DNA of 64,000 nt from DASSUC01 sp035649895. GTDB taxonomy: Bacteria > Actinomycetota > Actinomycetes > Mycobacteriales > Micromonosporaceae. Each line of letters opens with the position of its first letter. The stretch's first letter is position 1. Shown here in pieces: positions 60,414 to 64,000 of this stretch. The notes below the pieces were generated by a model. It was not told the DNA's origin. It made no database searches and was given only the letters and a program-made list of their open reading frames with translations. The stretch is from NCBI GenBank assembly GCA_035649895.1, contig DASRIS010000018.1, forward strand, positions 26,671 to 90,670, written 5' to 3'. The position numbers and the translations under genes were made by a program.

Positions 60414-63029
60414 CAGCGCGTCGAGCGCCGCGTGGATCCGGGCGAGGTCGGCCTCGGCCGCGGCGAGCCGTTCCCGGATCTTGCCGACCACAGCCTCCGG
60501 CGCTTTGCGTACGAACGCCGGGTTGTCCAGCTTGGCGCGGCACTGCGCGGCCTCCTTCTCGGCCGCCGCCCGGTCCTTGGCCAGCCGCGCCCGCTCCGCC
60601 GCGACGTCGATCGCGCCACGGGTGTCCAGCTCCACCCCGATCTGCCCGGTGACCGCCAGGGTCGCGGTGGCCGCGAAGTCGTCGCCCGGCGCGTCCAGCC
60701 GGGCCAGTGCCCGGATCAGCGGCTCGTGGTCGCCGATGCCGGCCCGGCCGAGGCCGGTCAGCCGGGCGGCCACCCGCTGCCCCGGCTTGAGCCCCTGGTC
60801 CGAGCGGAACCGGCGTACCTCGGTGACCACCCGCTGCAGCACGGCCAGCTCAGCCTCTGCCGCGTCGTCCAGGTAGGACTTGTCCGGCCCCGGCCACGCC
60901 GCGATGACCAGGGAGCCGCCTCCGGTCAGCGCGGTCCACAGCTCCTCGGTGACGAACGGGATCATCGGGTGCAGCAGCCGCAGCAGCTGGTCGAGCACGT
61001 GGCCGAGGACCCGCCGGGTGGCCTGGGCGGCAGCCGTGTCGCCACCGGCGAGCACCGGCTTGGCCAGCTCCAGGTACCAGTCGCATACGTCGTCCCAGGC
61101 GAAGTGGTAGAGCGTGTCGCACACCTTCGCCAGCTCGTACGCGTCAAACTGCTCGTCCACCTCAACGGTGACGTGCTGCAACCGGGACAGCACCCACCGG
61201 TCCACGGCGGACAGCTGCTCGGCGCCCGGCAGGTCACCGGCGGTGGTGGCCCCGTTCAGCAGCGCGAACCTGGTCGCGTTCCACAGCTTGTTGCAGAAGT
61301 TACGCGAGCCGGCGCACCACTCCTCACTCACCGGCACGTCCGCGCCGGGGTTGGCGCCGCGCGCCAGGGTGAACCGGGTCGCGTCGGCACCGAACCGCTC
61401 GACCCAGTCCAACGGGTCCACCACGTTGCCGAACGACTTCGACATCTTCTTGCCGTACTGGTCGCGCACCATGCCGTGCAGCGCGACAACGTCGAACGGC
61501 GGGACCCCGTCCATCGCGTACAGCCCGAACATCATCATCCGGGCGACCCAGAAGAAGAGGATGTCGTACCCGGTGACCAGCACGCTGTTCGGGTAGAACC
61601 GGCGCAGGTCGGCGGTGTCGTCGGGCCAGCCGAGCGTGGAGAACGGCCACAGCGCCGAGGAGAACCAGGTATCGAGCATGTCCTCGTCCTGGCGCCAGCC
61701 GCCGGCCGCGTCGCCGGGCGGCGCCTCGTCCGGCCCCACGCAGACGACCTCGCCGTCCGGGCCGTACCAGACCGGGATCCGGTGCCCCCACCACAGCTGC
61801 CGGGAGATGCACCAGTCGTGCATGTTGTCGACCCAGGAGAAGTAGCGCTTTGCGAAGTCGGCAGGCTCCAGCCGCACCCGCCCGTCGCGTACCGCATCAC
61901 CGGCGGCCCGGGCCAGCGGCTCGACCTTCACGAACCACTGCAGCGACAGGCGCGGCTCCACCGCGGTCTTGCAGCGCGAGCAGTGCCCGACCGCGTGCAG
62001 GTACGGTCGCCGCTGCGCCACCACCCGCCCCTGCGCCCGCAGCGCCGCCACGATGGCGGGCCGCGCCTCGTAGCGGTCGAGCCCCTGGTACGGGCCGTGC
62101 GCGGTGACCACGGCACGCTCGTCCATGATGGTCAGCGCGGGCAGGCCGTGCCGCTGCCCGATCTCGAAGTCGTTCGGGTCGTGCGCCGGGGTCACCTTCA
62201 CCGCGCCACTGCCGAACGCCGGGTCCACATGCTCGTCCGCGACGACCGGGATACGCCGCCCGGTCAGCGGCAGCTCCACCTCGCGACCGACCAGGTGCCG
62301 GTACCGCTCGTCGGCCGGGTGCACCGCGACCGCCGTGTCACCCAGCATGGTCTCGGCCCGGGTCGTGGCGACCACGATCGACGTCTCGCCCTCGCCGTAC
62401 CGGATCGAGACCAGCTCACCCTCGTCCTCGGTGTGCTCGACCTCGATGTCGGACAGGGCGGTCAGGCACCGCGGGCACCAGTTGATGATCCGCTCCGCCC
62501 GGTAGATCAGGCCGTCCTCGTAGAGCCGCTTGAAGATCGTGAGTACGGCCCGGGACAGGCCCTCGTCCATGGTGAAGCGCTCACGGGACCAGTCCACCGA
62601 GTCGCCCAGGCGGCGCATCTGGCCGAGGATCGTGCCCCCGGACTCCGCCTTCCACCGCCACACCCGCTCCACGAACGTCTCGCGCCCAAGGTCGTGCCGG
62701 GAGGCACCCTCGGCCGCGAGCTGGCGCTCGACCACGTTCTGGGTGGCGATGCCGGCGTGGTCCATGCCGGGCAGCCAGAGCGTCTCGAAGCCCTGCATCC
62801 GCCGCCGCCGCACCAGCGCGTCCTGGATCGTGTGGTCCAAGGCGTGCCCGACATGCAGCGAGCCGGTCACGTTAGGTGGCGGGATCACGATGCAGAACGG
62901 GGGCCGGTCACTCGTAGCGTCCGCGCCGAAGTAACCGGCCGCTACCCACCGCTCGTAGTGGGTCTGCTCCACGGCGGCGGGCTGGTACGTGGCGGCCAGC
63001 GGCGCGCGCTGCTCCGAGATGTCGGTCAC
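60405..63029 (-). CDS. valS: valyl-tRNA synthetase
   Basis: 874 residues. The HIGH motif HVGH is in NVTGSLHVGHALDHTIQDAL (about residue 55), KMSKS in GKKMSKSFGNVVDP. The CP1 editing region and a C-terminal coiled coil (AAERARLAKDRAAAEKEAAQCRAKL) are present. No T-box core or Trp-type leader was found upstream in 63030-63164. Confidence 0.97.
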   Translation of the reverse strand: MTDISEQRAPLAATYQPAAVEQTHYERWVAAGYFGADATSDRPPFCIVIPPPNVTGSLHVGHALDHTIQDALVRRRRMQGFETLWLPGMDHAGIATQNVVERQLAAEGASRHDLGRETFVERVWRWKAESGGTILGQMRRLGDSVDWSRERFTMDEGLSRAVLTIFKRLYEDGLIYRAERIINWCPRCLTALSDIEVEHTEDEGELVSIRYGEGETSIVVATTRAETMLGDTAVAVHPADERYRHLVGREVELPLTGRRIPVVADEHVDPAFGSGAVKVTPAHDPNDFEIGQRHGLPALTIMDERAVVTAHGPYQGLDRYEARPAIVAALRAQGRVVAQRRPYLHAVGHCSRCKTAVEPRLSLQWFVKVEPLARAAGDAVRDGRVRLEPADFAKRYFSWVDNMHDWCISRQLWWGHRIPVWYGPDGEVVCVGPDEAPPGDAAGGWRQDEDMLDTWFSSALWPFSTLGWPDDTADLRRFYPNSVLVTGYDILFFWVARMMMFGLYAMDGVPPFDVVALHGMVRDQYGKKMSKSFGNVVDPLDWVERFGADATRFTLARGANPGADVPVSEEWCAGSRNFCNKLWNATRFALLNGATTAGDLPGAEQLSAVDRWVLSRLQHVTVEVDEQFDAYELAKVCDTLYHFAWDDVCDWYLELAKPVLAGGDTAAAQATRRVLGHVLDQLLRLLHPMIPFVTEELWTALTGGGSLVIAAWPGPDKSYLDDAAEAELAVLQRVVTEVRRFRSDQGLKPGQRVAARLTGLGRAGIGDHEPLIRALARLDAPGDDFAATATLAVTGQIGVELDTRGAIDVAAERARLAKDRAAAEKEAAQCRAKLDNPAFVRKAPEAVVGKIRERLAAAEADLARIHAALDALPA

Positions 63030-63164
63030 CCTGCGAGTCTACGAAGCGCCCCCAGGCGGGTGTCCGCGGGAGGCCGGCCGTGCCCGGGACCGTTGCGCTG
63101 TCGCGCCGTCCACCCTGCGGGAGGCCGGCGTCTGGATGTGCAGCCTGTGCCGTACGCTCCGCCA

Positions 63165-63791
63165 ATGGTCGAGCCGAGCCACTTTGTCGAGCCAGGCGCC
63201 GGGCCCGTCCCGCAGACCCGCTCCGGGTCGGGAAGGCGGCTCGGACTGCTGGCGCTCGGCGCCGCCGGAGCGGCCGCCCTAGTGGCAGCGATAGTCGTGC
63301 TACCTGGCGAGTGGCGCGTCTTCCAGCAGCGGAACACCGAGCTCAAGCTCGCCCGGGAGACCGCTGGTCTGCGGCTCGACGAGAGCCCCGAGGCGCAGGG
63401 CACCGCCGACTACCTGCGCACCGCCCTGGCCGCCAGCATGGATCTGAAAAGCACGGTAGGGGCCGTCTACGCGGATCCCGTCGAGCAGTCACTCTCCGTT
63501 ATCTTCATCGGAGGTACGGCGACCCTGCGCGAACCAGAAAGCGACCTGGACCGGCTCTTCCAGCTGGTGACCGACAAGGCGGACGCCGTGGCAGGGGTAC
63601 GGACCGTCCCACCGGGCCCGCTTGGCGGAGTGATGAAGTGCGGCGCCAGCAGCGGCCCCGACGAGCCGATGGCGGTGTGCGGCTGGGCCGACAACGGCTC
63701 GCTTGCAGTCGCCATGTTCCCGAACCGCGCGATCGACGAGTCCGCGGTCCTGCTAAGGGCGATGCGGGCCGATCTGGAACGGCGCCCCTGA
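63165..63791 (+). CDS. anchored protein, paralogue B of the two-copy family
   Basis: 208 residues from ATG 63165; TACGCT at 63152-63157 suggests a leaderless mRNA. A short N-terminus and one hydrophobic helix (LGLLALGAAGAAALVAAIVV) precede an outer domain. Its C-terminal block (MKCGASSGPDEPMAVCGWADNGSLAVAMFP split as MKCG and VCGWADNGSLAV) matches paralogue A at 50521. The two Cys are shared. It lacks A's long proline-rich N-terminus. Function unknown. Confidence 0.8.
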   Translation: MVEPSHFVEPGAGPVPQTRSGSGRRLGLLALGAAGAAALVAAIVVLPGEWRVFQQRNTELKLARETAGLRLDESPEAQGTADYLRTALAASMDLKSTVGAVYADPVEQSLSVIFIGGTATLREPESDLDRLFQLVTDKADAVAGVRTVPPGPLGGVMKCGASSGPDEPMAVCGWADNGSLAVAMFPNRAIDESAVLLRAMRADLERRP

Positions 63792-63822
63792 GCCCCCCCC
63801 GCCGGGGGCGACCCCTCCGCCG

Positions 63823-63890
63823 GACCTCAGCCCCCATTCCGGCCCTCATTCCCGGTCTGGCCCCCATTCCCGGCCCCCACTCCCGCGGAC
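63823..63890. repeat. degenerate tandem repeat CCCCATTCCCGG
   Basis: About four copies of CCCCCATTCC(C)GG or CCCTCATTCCCGG run downstream of the last gene. No gene is visible in 63792-63963 apart from these. Confidence 0.65.
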
Positions 63891-63963
63891 CTTCATCCCT
63901 GTTCCGCCGGGTCCCGCAGCCCGCAGCACGCACACTGTTTCCGGCGCAGTGCTCGACAACGCG

Positions 63964-63993
63964 TTGAGGGCCGCCCATCTGGGCGGCCCTCAA
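63964..63993. terminator. strong hairpin terminator at the window end
   Basis: Perfect 13-bp stem TTGAGGGCCGCCC/GGGCGGCCCTCAA with loop ATCT. It lies 172 bp beyond the paralogue B gene and may serve a convergent gene beyond the window. Confidence 0.85.
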
Positions 63994-64000
63994 ACGAAAG

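Noticed and set aside
59244..63164. Very long plus-strand open frame upstream of paralogue B
   Set aside because: It runs antisense to folC, the methyltransferase and valS. Only the last 208 codons (from 63165) have protein-like composition.
63030..63164. T-box for valS
   Set aside because: No GGTGGNACCGCG core is present on the minus strand in this gap.

Overview
The window is very GC-rich, densely coded DNA from an actinomycete. Conserved housekeeping order, a DUF397 protein, F420-type (LLM-class) oxidoreductase, GTG/TTG starts, many 4-bp stop/start overlaps, and serine-glutamate-arginine coding repeats near gene starts all suggest the family Micromonosporaceae; the family-level call is inference from gene content, not from a search.

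Layout. 1-1840 holds a DUF318-type permease and its DUF1980/TIGR03943 partner (minus strand, partner cut by the window edge). 1905-5044 is a TPP riboswitch followed by a three-gene ECF-type transporter (YkoE-YkoD-YkoC) for thiamine or its pyrimidine precursor. 5081-12331 is a long minus-strand housekeeping cluster (phoH, ybeY, CNNM/CBS membrane protein, degenerate cytidine deaminase-like protein, era, then recO-uppS) interrupted between era and recO by a VapBC45-like toxin-antitoxin pair, a small hypothetical gene and a DUF4097-like scrap. 12474-18008 carries a serine hydrolase, a HIT protein, an SDR reductase, and the heat-shock group hrcA-dnaJ-rsmE with a perfect CIRCE operator. 18212-22500 has a DUF4870 protein, hemW, a crotonase, a lysozyme-like anchored protein and a GlsB-type membrane protein. 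22574-33076 is lepA, an APH-fold kinase, rpsT, a GNAT, holA, comEC and comEA, with an insertion between holA and comEC of a papain/C39-like predicted protease and an LLM-class oxidoreductase. 33220-36857 has degV, a lipoprotein, a histidine phosphatase, rsfS, nadD and a small Rho-N-like protein.

36902-43504 holds an HTH protein, a DUF397 gene with a well-formed promoter, trpS preceded by a complete Trp-Trp leader-peptide attenuator, a DUF1444-like protein, obgE, rpmA, rplU and a lipoprotein. 43715-49277 is rne/rng with the TIGR03936/TIGR03960 radical-SAM pair upstream. 49339-63791 contains a UbiA-type prenyltransferase, a proline-rich membrane protein, plsC-like acyltransferase, ileS under a translational T-box with a short Stem I, ndk, a membrane-anchored VOC protein, a DUF4233 protein, folC, a methyltransferase, valS, and a second copy of the proline-rich protein family. 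The window ends in a strong hairpin.

The genes serve translation and ribosome biogenesis (era, ybeY, rsmE, lepA, rpsT, rsfS, obgE, rpmA, rplU, rne, trpS, ileS, valS), DNA uptake and repair (comEA, comEC, holA, recO), protein folding, cofactors and the cell envelope. The most informative regulatory finds are three RNA leaders (TPP, Trp attenuator, T-box), CIRCE, and a recurrent pattern of short tandem duplications that straddle stop codons.
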